Source: Flammeovirgaceae bacterium UBA2786 (GTDB lineage Bacteria > Bacteroidota > Bacteroidia > Cytophagales > Cyclobacteriaceae). From it: a stretch of DNA of 64,000 nt. Below, in pieces: positions 42,177-51,068 of this stretch. The stretch spans positions 1 to 64,000 of the forward strand of contig DEIA01000004.1 in NCBI GenBank assembly GCA_002352225.1, written 5' to 3'. Both the position numbers and the translations under genes were made by a program. The notes under the pieces are model-generated. The model saw only the letters and a list, made by a program, of their open reading frames with translations, did no database searches and was not told the DNA's origin. How positions within the stretch are numbered: the stretch's first letter is position 1; each line of letters starts with the position of its first letter.

Positions 42177-43076
42177 TCACTTCAATTGCTTCTTAAGAAA
42201 ACCCACGACTTTATTTCTGATATCATCCACATCGAACATGGCACCATAGTGTGGCGCATCCTTTACTATAATCAATTCGTTCTGAACGCCTGCAACAGTT
42301 AACCACGAACTCAATAGTTGTGATTGTTTGGGCGAAACCAGGTCATCTTTCTCGCCATGAACAATCAGGAAAGGGGGATCGTTTTTATCGACATACGTTA
42401 CAGGGCTTGCCGCTTTTGCTAAGTCGGGGCGGGAAAGGGGAGAGGCACCGATCAGCAAACTTTCGGGTGATTTCGGATCGTTGTTGCCAGGAAACAATAT
42501 CAATTCAGCCGGGCCGTAAAAATCGACAACCGCTTTGAAGCTGAATAATTTGGTTGTTCCAGGCATAAAGAACGAATGGATGTTATCGTTCTTCGACAAC
42601 CCAACCAATGATGCTAAATGTCCGCCAGCAGAAAAACCCATAACAGCGAAGCGATTTTTATCAAAACCATATTGATCAGCGTGATCGTACAGAAATGAGA
42701 TTGCACGGTTACAATCTTGTATTTGTGCCGGAAAGATTGCCTGAGTAGCAAACCGATAGTCAATAGAAGCTAAAGCAAAACCACTGCTTATAATTTCGGC
42801 AACAGTATTTCTCATATAACCTATATCAGCATATTTGTCATTCACCAACCAGCCGCCACCATGAATAAAAACCACTAACGGTACTTTTGCTTTTACGTCT
42901 GGCGGTAAATAAATATCCAACAAGTGTTTGGGCAAGTCATCCTGGTTGTAAGGCAGATTTCCATGAAGCACAGTGCCCTTCGGGAATGCATCAATCACTG
43001 GATTGTTTTGAGAGAATCCGTGTAAAACAACAAACGATGCCAGCAGGGTTATTACCTGAATCCTTTTTAGAGACAT
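42177..43076 (-). CDS. Exported alpha/beta hydrolase (esterase-like)
   Basis: 299 residues with a signal peptide (cleavage near GFSQ). The alpha/beta hydrolase fold of the BD-FAE/hormone-sensitive-lipase type is clear: oxyanion motif FIHGGGW, nucleophile serine in MGFSAGG, an aspartate in VHGEKDDLV and the histidine in DAPHYGAM. It probably cleaves a carboxylic ester in the periplasm. It follows the copy B molybdoenzyme large subunit (70 bases). A nearly identical remnant of its last 33 codons is found at 38295. Confidence 0.88.
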   Translation of the reverse strand: MSLKRIQVITLLASFVVLHGFSQNNPVIDAFPKGTVLHGNLPYNQDDLPKHLLDIYLPPDVKAKVPLVVFIHGGGWLVNDKYADIGYMRNTVAEIISSGFALASIDYRFATQAIFPAQIQDCNRAISFLYDHADQYGFDKNRFAVMGFSAGGHLASLVGLSKNDNIHSFFMPGTTKLFSFKAVVDFYGPAELILFPGNNDPKSPESLLIGASPLSRPDLAKAASPVTYVDKNDPPFLIVHGEKDDLVSPKQSQLLSSWLTVAGVQNELIIVKDAPHYGAMFDVDDIRNKVVGFLKKQLK

Positions 43077-43146
43077 AATACGTACAATTAAATTTATATT
43101 TTGGCTATCTATCTGTTATTCGACAGCAAAGTAAAATTCAACTGAC

Positions 43147-45399
43147 TTACATCAGTCGAATTTCCTTTTCCAGTTCCTTGCCGAAGGGTTGATTGTAAAA
43201 ACGTTTTCCGGTTGCTTTGTACAGTGCATTTGCCACTACCGCGAATACTGGTGGAAACAACGGTTCGCCTAACCCGGTGGGGTCAAAATCATTTTGTACG
43301 AAATGAACTTCAACAGCTCTTGGTGCTTCCATTTGGCGTATCATTCTGTATTGATGAAAGTTATTCTTTTCCGGAACACCATCTTTAAAGGTCATCTCGC
43401 CATAAAATGCGTTTCCGATTCCATCTACAATACCTCCTTCTCCCATGTTTGAAGCAGCGTCCGGATTAATTACAATACCACAATCAACCGCAGCAACTAC
43501 ATTGGTTACAACTGGTTTATTGTCTTGTAATTCCAGATCAAGAACTTCGGCTACATATGTATTATGACAAAAATAAGCAGCTACCCCTCTGTTCTTGCCG
43601 GTGGTTTCAGTCCATTTTGATTTCTCGCGCACTAATTTCAATACACCAGCATAGCGATCCGGATCATAATCGTTGGTAGTTCCTACCGGATTATTTTTAG
43701 CCCGATCAAGCAATTCTAACCGAAATGCAATCGGATCTTTACCAGCAAGTTCGGCAAGTTCATCTAAAAACGACTGTTCGGCACCAGCAATAAAGTTAGA
43801 ACGGGGTGCACGAAATGCACCAATGCTGATGTTTGAATTTAAACTCCATCCTTCGGCTAGGTAATTATCAATTGCACCGGCCGGAAACCGGTTGGCATGA
43901 ACGGAGTGTTCCGGTATGCCGCCTCCCTTCACATGAAAGGCAATCACATTATTGTTTTCATCTAACCCTGCTTTATAGGTGGCGGTGTAGGTTGGCCGGT
44001 AGATACCATTGGTCATATCTTCTTCGCGACTGTAAAACATTTTAACAGGTGTATTCAATTTTTGCGAAATCACAGCGGCTTCCACCATATGGTGTCCGTA
44101 AGCGCGTTGGCCAAAGCCACCACCCATGCGGGCCAGGTTTATCTGAATTTTTTCTTTCGGAAGACCTAAGCGAGCCACCAACGTGCGCATTATAAACTCG
44201 GGTGCTTGTATAGGGCCATAAAGTTCTGCCGATTCGCTTGTTACATGGGCATAACAGTTAATGGGCTCCATGCAGTTGTGGGCCAGATAAGGCGCATTGT
44301 AAGTACGCTCCAACACTTTTACTGCTTTTTTGAAAGCACCTTCTGGGTCTCCATCTCTACGCAATATATCTCCCTTCTTCTTTGACATCTCTTCCATTCT
44401 CAACTGGTGACCTTGCGTGCTTTCAAGACCGCCCGGAACTGTTACTTTTTGTGAGCCTTGCCAACCCTGCACGATGTGTATTGTATCCGGTGCATTTTCC
44501 CATTCAATCTTTAAAGCTTTCTTTGCATTCAACACTTCCCACGAGGTGTTTCCGGCAACAACTACCAGTTCGTTAAATGAATTTGTATCAAATCCATTTC
44601 GCTCGTAATCATCAAGTAGTGTCTTTATAACAAATACATCTTTAATACCGGGCATCGACCTGGCTGCTGAATCGTCTACCGATTTTACCCGCATCCCGAA
44701 AGGGGCATGGGCAACCGTTGCTATCAGCATGCCTTCCTTTTTGAAATCGAGGCCAAACATGGGTTTGCCTGTAACAATATTTTTACCGTCCACATTTTTT
44801 CGTGATGTACGGATAATCTTAAAATCTTTTACTTCTTTCAGCGGGGCATTTTCAGGTACTGGTAATGTACCGGCCAGATTTGCCATTTCTCCATAACCAG
44901 CTTGCTTTCCGGATTGCTTATGATATAAGATTCCGTTATCCGTGGTTATTTCATCAACGGGTATTTTCCAGGTTTGTGCGGCTGCTTCTTTCAACATTTG
45001 TCGTGCTGTTGCACCGGCTGTACGCAAGGGTTTCCATCCCTGCCGAATGCCCTGGCTGCCTCCGGTAAACTGGCGGTCAAATCGTTCAGGGAAGAAATCA
45101 GCTTGCTCAACTATTACATTCTTCCAATCTACATCCAGTTCTTCGGCAACAATCATGGGCATAGAAGTTTTTACATTCGATCCGAACTCCGGATTTGGCG
45201 ACATCAGGGTTACTACCCCGTTCTCTCCAATCTTAATGTAGTTGTTCAATTCAAACCATTCTTTGGGAAGTACCAGCGCTTCTTCTGCTGAAGGTTTGCA
45301 ACCGGCCAGCCAGCTAAAGCTTAATACCATACCTCCACCAGCCAACACCGATGCTTTTAAAAATGATCTTCTGCTTATAGTAGATTTTACAATTGTCAT
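43147..45399 (-). CDS. Tat-exported molybdenum hydroxylase large subunit, copy B
   Basis: 750 residues, a homologue of the copy A subunit at 38842. The Tat signal SRRSFLKASVLAGGG is followed by a cysteine (WLAGC) that copy A lacks, so copy B may be a lipoprotein. The molybdopterin blocks GGGFGQRAYGH, GAFRAPRSNF and AAVDCGIVINPDAA and the expected catalytic Glu in DPTGLGEPLFPP are all present. Copy A reads GLRAYGH where B reads GQRAYGH. Q is the usual residue in this loop, which hints that the two copies differ in substrate. The gene order is the same as for A, with the [2Fe-2S] gene 11 bases upstream. No cytochrome gene follows this copy. Confidence 0.92.
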   Translation of the reverse strand: MTIVKSTISRRSFLKASVLAGGGMVLSFSWLAGCKPSAEEALVLPKEWFELNNYIKIGENGVVTLMSPNPEFGSNVKTSMPMIVAEELDVDWKNVIVEQADFFPERFDRQFTGGSQGIRQGWKPLRTAGATARQMLKEAAAQTWKIPVDEITTDNGILYHKQSGKQAGYGEMANLAGTLPVPENAPLKEVKDFKIIRTSRKNVDGKNIVTGKPMFGLDFKKEGMLIATVAHAPFGMRVKSVDDSAARSMPGIKDVFVIKTLLDDYERNGFDTNSFNELVVVAGNTSWEVLNAKKALKIEWENAPDTIHIVQGWQGSQKVTVPGGLESTQGHQLRMEEMSKKKGDILRRDGDPEGAFKKAVKVLERTYNAPYLAHNCMEPINCYAHVTSESAELYGPIQAPEFIMRTLVARLGLPKEKIQINLARMGGGFGQRAYGHHMVEAAVISQKLNTPVKMFYSREEDMTNGIYRPTYTATYKAGLDENNNVIAFHVKGGGIPEHSVHANRFPAGAIDNYLAEGWSLNSNISIGAFRAPRSNFIAGAEQSFLDELAELAGKDPIAFRLELLDRAKNNPVGTTNDYDPDRYAGVLKLVREKSKWTETTGKNRGVAAYFCHNTYVAEVLDLELQDNKPVVTNVVAAVDCGIVINPDAASNMGEGGIVDGIGNAFYGEMTFKDGVPEKNNFHQYRMIRQMEAPRAVEVHFVQNDFDPTGLGEPLFPPVFAVVANALYKATGKRFYNQPFGKELEKEIRLM

Positions 45400-45410
45400 A
45401 ACGAAAGAAT

Positions 45411-45872
45411 TTAGGATGATAATTGAGAAGCTGTTTTTACGGCTGCTTTAATCCGCAAGTAGGTTCCACACCGGCAAATGTTTCCATTCATGGCCGTTTC
45501 AATCTGCTCGTCAGTTGGTGTGGGATTTTCGTTAAGCAAAGCAGCAGCACTCATAAGCTGCCCGGCCTGACAGTACCCACACTGGGGCACATCATGCTCA
45601 AGCCACGCTTTTTGCACAGGATGATCGCCATTCTCTGAAAGGCCTTCAATAGTTGTGATTTCCTGATCACCTACAGCGGATACAGGTAGCACACAAGAAC
45701 GTGTGGCTTTGCCATCCAGATGAACTGTGCAGGCACCGCATTGCGCTATGCCGCACCCGAACTTGGTACCGACCAAATCGAGATGGTCGCGTAATACCCA
45801 CAACACGGGTGTGTTAGGGTCTACATCTACTGTTTGCTTCTTGCCGTTAATCTTCAAATTGATTGTTGCCAT
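45411..45872 (-). CDS. [2Fe-2S] subunit of the molybdenum hydroxylase, copy B
   Basis: 153 residues with CGIAQCGACTVHLDG, CGYCQAGQLM and GNICRCGTYLRI, the ligands of two [2Fe-2S] clusters. It is closely similar to copy A across its length. It has no export signal and should travel with the Tat-exported large subunit, whose gene begins 11 bases downstream. It is 99 bases downstream of the carboxylesterase gene, so a separate promoter here is possible but not evident. Confidence 0.94.
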   Translation of the reverse strand: MATINLKINGKKQTVDVDPNTPVLWVLRDHLDLVGTKFGCGIAQCGACTVHLDGKATRSCVLPVSAVGDQEITTIEGLSENGDHPVQKAWLEHDVPQCGYCQAGQLMSAAALLNENPTPTDEQIETAMNGNICRCGTYLRIKAAVKTASQLSS

Positions 45873-45971
45873 GCCTGGAGATTTTAATGATCTAAGTTAA
45901 TGGATTACGAAATTGAATCAAACCTGTTTCAAATGGAATAATAACCACACATCACACTTGTTTTAATGAAA

Positions 45972-47585
45972 TTAAATCCCTCCTCGTGTTTGCACTCGCT
46001 CTCTGGATTTGAAAGCTTTTTCAATCACATTAAATCGTGCTTTCCGCGGATCAGACTTACCCGTGAGTTTACCATCTAAATCAATATCAAGTATCTCTTC
46101 TTTCTGATTATCGTATTGAGGCCACACCGGAACATTTTTACCATTCGGATTCCCGGTCTTGGCGAAATTTGTCCAATAGGTATTCATGATTCTTGCCAGC
46201 TCTTTTTCTTCGGGTGCTGCTTCGGCAGGTGCTCCCCATCTTGCATTAAGCGTATTGAATACAAACGAGACTTCAGATCCGTGGCCGGCACCATATGGAG
46301 CCCGCGCCCTTGCAGCGGCAGGAACATAGCCGAACTGATACATGTATGTTGGTGTGCGCTTTGTTGTATAAATTCTTGCCGTCATGCGCGAGGGCTCACC
46401 CCAAACCCAGTCTGTGTTAAACCTGTTTTGTATTTCCGAAAATTCTTTGGTACCCTCCGGATCGAACGCAGCCTTGGCTTCCGCCTCATGTTCACCAAAG
46501 AGTGCAAACAATGCTTCCTTGGTGGTAACACTACTTACAAACGGACCGCCTATTTCTGCGCTGGTATTGCCGATGATGATAGGAACATTCGATTGCCTTC
46601 CGGCTATGTACGCACTTTCGGCAGTTTCAACTACCAGTTTGCCATCGAGAATCGGACCGGAGTAAATCCGTACACCGGAACTATCATTTTCCTGACCGCC
46701 ATCAACAATTTCGTTCGCACTAAGCGAACGAAGTTTAGCCAGTGCGTCCCCATCTGTGGTTTGAATTTTATGTTTACGCGCAAAGTTTATCCCAATGGTT
46801 TCTGCAGAAACAGGATAAAGCGGGTCTGCATTTTCTTTTGTCATGGGCCTGCCGGTAAGCACACCATCGCGACCTCCGGATGATTCAAGAATTGCTTTAT
46901 GAAACAAACCTTTTGCTGCAGGAATGGTTAGCAGGGAATGTACGGCCACACCACCAGCTGACTGACCAAATATGGTTACGTTTTTACTGTCGCCACCAAA
47001 CGCCTCTATGTTTTGCTTTACCCATTTCAAAGCCGCAATCTGATCCATGAAAGCATAGCTGCCTTTGTATTCGTCTGGATGTTCCTTGCTCAAAGCAGGG
47101 AATGCAAAATGACCAAGGCGACCAAGACGATAGTTAATCGTTACGAGAATGACGCCTTGTTTAGCAAATGCACTTCCTGACGAACCAGGACCCGAGCCAC
47201 TGCCTCCTGTAAAACCACCTCCGTGAATCCAAAACATTACAGGTAGTTTTGATTTCTTAGTGGCCGATGCCGGTGTCCATACATTCAGAAAAAGACAATC
47301 TTCTGATTGTACAGCCGTAGAGCCTGGCCATGCCCGTTGGGGGCAATCCGCACAATCTTTGGTTGCATCGCGAACTTCCTTCCAGGGAGTTACCGGTTTC
47401 GGTGGACGCCAACGAAATCCGCCAACAGGCGGAGCAGCATACGGTATGCCTTTAAAAAATGAAACATCTCCTTCTGTTGCTCCGCGCACAATGCCTGATG
47501 CAGTTTTAACTTCAGGGCCGTTCTGTGCAACTGCAAAGCTAAAAGCGAAGAGGAATGCAGAAATTCCGAGTGTTATTGTTCTCAT
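45972..47585 (-). CDS. Exported type-B carboxylesterase
   Basis: 537 residues with a signal peptide (cleavage near AVAQ) and the carboxylesterase/cholinesterase fold. Visible are the segments FFKGIPYAAPPVGGFRWRPP and EDCLFLNVWTP with their cysteine-loop positions, the oxyanion motif WIHGGGFTGG, the nucleophile serine in FGQSAGG and the histidine in APYGAGHGSEV. It hydrolyses esters of bulky alcohols or aromatic acids in the periplasm. The ATG at 47585 is chosen since an upstream open extension (to 47675) overlaps the previous gene and carries no signal. It sits inside the oxidative cluster, which suggests it releases the substrate of the oxidases. Confidence 0.92.
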   Translation of the reverse strand: MRTITLGISAFLFAFSFAVAQNGPEVKTASGIVRGATEGDVSFFKGIPYAAPPVGGFRWRPPKPVTPWKEVRDATKDCADCPQRAWPGSTAVQSEDCLFLNVWTPASATKKSKLPVMFWIHGGGFTGGSGSGPGSSGSAFAKQGVILVTINYRLGRLGHFAFPALSKEHPDEYKGSYAFMDQIAALKWVKQNIEAFGGDSKNVTIFGQSAGGVAVHSLLTIPAAKGLFHKAILESSGGRDGVLTGRPMTKENADPLYPVSAETIGINFARKHKIQTTDGDALAKLRSLSANEIVDGGQENDSSGVRIYSGPILDGKLVVETAESAYIAGRQSNVPIIIGNTSAEIGGPFVSSVTTKEALFALFGEHEAEAKAAFDPEGTKEFSEIQNRFNTDWVWGEPSRMTARIYTTKRTPTYMYQFGYVPAAARARAPYGAGHGSEVSFVFNTLNARWGAPAEAAPEEKELARIMNTYWTNFAKTGNPNGKNVPVWPQYDNQKEEILDIDLDGKLTGKSDPRKARFNVIEKAFKSRERVQTRGGI

Positions 47586-47625
47586 TAGATGTATTTGGTT
47601 CGTGAGTATTCTAAATTTTGGTACT

Positions 47626-48369
47626 TCAATTTCGGGACAGCATTTCTGAAAATACTTTCCGTGCTGCATCAGCATCTGATTTGCTTACAGACTTTTCAAT
47701 CAACACAAATATTTCTTCGATCTGATCTCTGGTGATTCCTTGCTTCATCGTCAAAGCTAAGTGAGAGGCAAGCATCGGCTCAACTCCTTTACCAAGAGCG
47801 ATGAGCACCGAGATGGTGGTTAGTTCGCGTTCAGCAAAAGTCAGAACGTCTCTTGAAAAAAGATCAGCGAACAAATGTTCTTTCAGAAACCGGTCAATCT
47901 CCGGGCTGAATGCACCATACCCACTGGTTGGTTTTTCAATCGGGCCATCTGTAGGACGACCACCGAGTTTCGCAAGATTCTTCCATCCGGCATCGTATTT
48001 ATTGGAGTCATTTATCGGTGAAGCTTCTCTGCCTGGATTGTCGTTGATTCCTTTTGCTTTTCGCTCATCAAGAACCGTGATTAATGTATTAAGGCCTTGT
48101 ATGCTTCTTGGAAAACCACAGTATGCATACAAATGAACAAGCACTTCTTTGGATTCATTGATAGTAAGTTTCGAATCGAGGCCAGCATTTAACGCTTGCT
48201 TTAATTTTGCCAAATCGCCTTTTGCTGTGAACGTTGAGATCAGTACAATTGCTTTTTGTTTTTCCGAGAGCACTTGTTTTGATTCGGTGACTGACTGTGC
48301 AAGTGCCACATAAGACAGTAACACTATACTTAGTGAGAGTGTAATTATTTTGTAAGAATTTTTTTTCAT
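47626..48369 (-). CDS. Exported carboxymuconolactone-decarboxylase-family protein
   Basis: 247 residues from the ATG at 48369 (an in-frame ATG lies one codon earlier). A signal peptide ends near ALAQ. Two CMD/AhpD-like helical units follow. The C-terminal one carries SRDVLTFAERELTTISVLIALGK and LALTMKQGITRDQIEEI. The AhpD CxxC redox pair is absent, so a decarboxylase-like or other role is more likely than peroxidase reduction. The export signal is unusual for this family and puts it in the same compartment as the molybdenum and PQQ enzymes. Confidence 0.87.
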   Translation of the reverse strand: MKKNSYKIITLSLSIVLLSYVALAQSVTESKQVLSEKQKAIVLISTFTAKGDLAKLKQALNAGLDSKLTINESKEVLVHLYAYCGFPRSIQGLNTLITVLDERKAKGINDNPGREASPINDSNKYDAGWKNLAKLGGRPTDGPIEKPTSGYGAFSPEIDRFLKEHLFADLFSRDVLTFAERELTTISVLIALGKGVEPMLASHLALTMKQGITRDQIEEIFVLIEKSVSKSDADAARKVFSEMLSRN

Positions 48370-48409
48370 CATGTTAATCCGATGTTTAAGAAAGCCTTTC
48401 ATTGCCAGT

Positions 48410-50560
48410 CTAATTGGGTAAAGCGAATGCCATAACAGAACCTGATGGATTTTCTTTTGTTCCTCCGACTCCAAGCGCTACATATTGTTTGCCGACTAAA
48501 GAGAATGAACACACGTTGGCGTTATTGGCAGCAGGTAAAGAGGTTTCCCAAACCATCTTGCCCGTACTTTTATCAAACGCCCATAATTTTTTATCGGCAG
48601 CTCCACTGATAAACACCAATCCACCTGCTGTTACTATGGGGCCTGAACGAGCTAACAAACCTGTAATCGGACCTCCTTCTTCCTGAAGTTTCTCATCATT
48701 CCCAACCGGAATTTGCCATTCGTATTCTCCTGTTGAAAGATTCAATGCGCTCAAGGTATTCCACGGTCCTTTCATAGCAGGGCGTCCATCTGGATCAGAC
48801 CATGTTCTGTAGCCGGTAATATTTCCGTACCGGATAGATTTTTGTTCGTCAGGTTTTTCTTGAGCTACCTGAGTTGCCTGGCCTTTTTTGTCATATAGAA
48901 AAGCTATAATGGCCTGTTCTTCTTCTGCTGTGATAACCCCTTTGAATGCAGGCATTGAACCACCACCCATTCGTGTTTTTTCGAGCGCTTCTTTTTCACT
49001 CATTTTGTTTTTGATATCCAACAGGGAAGGGAAAGTAGGAGGGATTCCTTTCTTTTCAGCACCATGACAGGCCGAGCAGTGTTTCAGGTAGGTAACGCGA
49101 CCGGTTTCAAAAATTGAGTTATCGCGTGCTGCAAAATGTCTATCAAGATCAACCATGGTAACAATTTCCGGTAAGTTATTGCCTCTGATATAGAGTACTG
49201 AAGTATTGGGGTCATAAGCAGCACCTCCCCAATTCGCACCACCTCTGGTAGCGGGCAGCGATAATGTGCCTTTCAAATCAGGAGGCGTAAACAAGCCCTC
49301 ATATCTCAAAGATCTGAATTGCCCGAGAATTGCATTGTGGCTTGAATCCGAGTAATGATTTAAATCGTCCTCGGTCATCGATTGCTTCACAAAAGCTTTC
49401 GGTATTAAAGGGAAAGGTTGTGTTGGCCAGGCTTCTTCACCCGGCATATTTGAAGAAGGTACTTTTCGTTCTTCAACAGGATAAAGCGGCTTACCCGTTT
49501 CGCGGTCAAGCACAAACACAAATCCATGCTTCGTTACCTGTGCGACTGCGTCAACATCTTTCCCATTCTTTTTGATGGTGACTAAATTTGGCGGAGCAGG
49601 CAAGTCATAATCCCAGAGATCATGATGCACCGTTTGAAAGTGCCATTTGTAGTGACCGGTAGCCGCATCCAAAGCAAGCACACAGTTGCCGAAAAGATTT
49701 TCTCCTTTACGATCAGTACCATAATAATCGTACGATGGCGATCCAAGCGCAAGAAAAACCAAGCCTCTGTCTATATCGATACTCAGCCCTGCCCAGCAGT
49801 TAACTCCACCAGCATATTGGTAGGCATCGGGCGGCCAGGTTTCATAGCCGGGCTCACCAGGATGAGGAATAGTATGAAAGGTCCATTCTAATTTTCCGGT
49901 CTTGCAATTATAGGCTCTAATGTATCCGGGAGGAGCTCCATAAAAATCGGGTGTGCGTAATCCGATAATGATTAAGTCTTTGAAGATCCTTCCGGGAGTT
50001 GAAAGTGATACTGAAATTTTTTGAGGATCATTCCGTACACCTTCATTCAGGTTTATCTTGCCATCAGTTCCAAATGAAGGAATGATCTTTCCTGTCTTGG
50101 CGTCAATCGCCATTAAATAATTCCCTGAAGAATATAATATCCTTTTATCATCTCCGCTTTCCCAGTAGGTAACACCTCTGCTCGCAGCGCTGGGCTGGCC
50201 TTCGTCTAATGTTTTACACGACCAGATTTCTTTGCCTGTTGTTGCATCGATAGCATAGACAGTCTGCTTGCCAGAATTTACATACATAACTCCATCAACA
50301 ATAATCGGATTACTTTGACTTGACACAGGATCTTGCCCCGGTGGTGAATCATGCATTTGAAAAGTCCACGCGTTTTCAAGTTGACTTACATTCGAGAGAT
50401 TGATTTGATTAAGCGATGAGTAACTGGAGCTATGTGAGTCTGCTTTGTAACTAGACCAGGTATTTTCGTTCTTGTTTGTTGGAGTACAACCAACAACACA
50501 GACCACGGCAAGCGCGATAACACACTTGATAAAATCTATTTTTGAAGGTTGCATACTCAT
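48410..50560 (-). CDS. PQQ- and haem-containing dehydrogenase (quinoprotein), lipoprotein
   Basis: 716 residues with a lipobox VVGC near residue 25. A beta-propeller with tryptophan-docking repeats follows, as in PQQ-dependent alcohol/glucose-quinate dehydrogenases (for example YAIDATTGKEIWSCKT, YNCKTGKLEWTF, ALDAATGHYKWHFQ). A cytochrome c domain (haem motif CSACH, about 493-497, followed by MGGGSMPAF) is inserted before the last blades. After it the propeller resumes (GPWNTLSALNLSTGEYEW, LWAFDKSTGKMVWE). It oxidises an alcohol or sugar in the periplasm. No PQQ biosynthesis genes are seen in this window. It sits 40 bases upstream of the CMD gene. Confidence 0.9.
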   Translation of the reverse strand: MSMQPSKIDFIKCVIALAVVCVVGCTPTNKNENTWSSYKADSHSSSYSSLNQINLSNVSQLENAWTFQMHDSPPGQDPVSSQSNPIIVDGVMYVNSGKQTVYAIDATTGKEIWSCKTLDEGQPSAASRGVTYWESGDDKRILYSSGNYLMAIDAKTGKIIPSFGTDGKINLNEGVRNDPQKISVSLSTPGRIFKDLIIIGLRTPDFYGAPPGYIRAYNCKTGKLEWTFHTIPHPGEPGYETWPPDAYQYAGGVNCWAGLSIDIDRGLVFLALGSPSYDYYGTDRKGENLFGNCVLALDAATGHYKWHFQTVHHDLWDYDLPAPPNLVTIKKNGKDVDAVAQVTKHGFVFVLDRETGKPLYPVEERKVPSSNMPGEEAWPTQPFPLIPKAFVKQSMTEDDLNHYSDSSHNAILGQFRSLRYEGLFTPPDLKGTLSLPATRGGANWGGAAYDPNTSVLYIRGNNLPEIVTMVDLDRHFAARDNSIFETGRVTYLKHCSACHGAEKKGIPPTFPSLLDIKNKMSEKEALEKTRMGGGSMPAFKGVITAEEEQAIIAFLYDKKGQATQVAQEKPDEQKSIRYGNITGYRTWSDPDGRPAMKGPWNTLSALNLSTGEYEWQIPVGNDEKLQEEGGPITGLLARSGPIVTAGGLVFISGAADKKLWAFDKSTGKMVWETSLPAANNANVCSFSLVGKQYVALGVGGTKENPSGSVMAFALPN

Positions 50561-50582
50561 AACTGATTGTTCGAATAAATAC

Positions 50583-51050
50583 TTAGTGTTTAATCACATG
50601 AGTATCGCGCACACTGCTGAATGTTAAGGCTAACATTTTCCAGGCCTTGCCGTCCTTTTGATAAACTTCTGTTACGGTAAATTCAACTTTTGCATCGTTG
50701 CCACGCACTTCAGATTCCAGTGTAATTCGATTCCAAACTATGGCTGTCTTTCCAGTAATCTCTATGGCTGTGTCATGGATGGTAGCCTTCTTATACCAAA
50801 TACTTCCTGTTTTAATAATGTCAAGCTCCTCATCCTTTTTCCATGTGCCACTCATATGAACAAATTTTGATTTGTCGTCAAAGAGAACGGCCAACTTGTC
50901 TACATTTTTATCAGCCATCCATTGCCATTTGTCCTTTGAAAGGGTAACAACTTCTTGTTCCTCCTTAGTAAAGTTTGTGGCAGATGTTTGAGCATAAGAT
51001 GATACTACACTGATTACGAGTAAGCAAATTCCAAGAACTGAAGTCTTCAT
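50583..51050 (-). CDS. Exported NTF2-like (SnoaL/DUF4440) protein
   Basis: 155 residues with a signal peptide (cleavage near SYAQ) and one NTF2-like cone fold: LSKDKWQWMADKNVDKLAVLF, DDKSKFVHMSGTW, WNRITLESEV and VEFTVTEVYQKDGKAWKML. Members are small-molecule-binding proteins, cyclases or isomerases. No catalytic residue is diagnostic here. It lies between the PQQ dehydrogenase and an esterase gene with short gaps (22 and 18 bases), so it belongs to the same transcript. Confidence 0.87.
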   Translation of the reverse strand: MKTSVLGICLLVISVVSSYAQTSATNFTKEEQEVVTLSKDKWQWMADKNVDKLAVLFDDKSKFVHMSGTWKKDEELDIIKTGSIWYKKATIHDTAIEITGKTAIVWNRITLESEVRGNDAKVEFTVTEVYQKDGKAWKMLALTFSSVRDTHVIKH

Positions 51051-51068
51051 AGTTAAAATGTTTGGTTG

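Noticed and set aside
46116..46883. 255-codon open frame on the plus strand inside the carboxylesterase gene
   Set aside because: It lies antisense to a well-supported esterase with catalytic motifs, has no recognisable domain and no signal or composition of a real protein.
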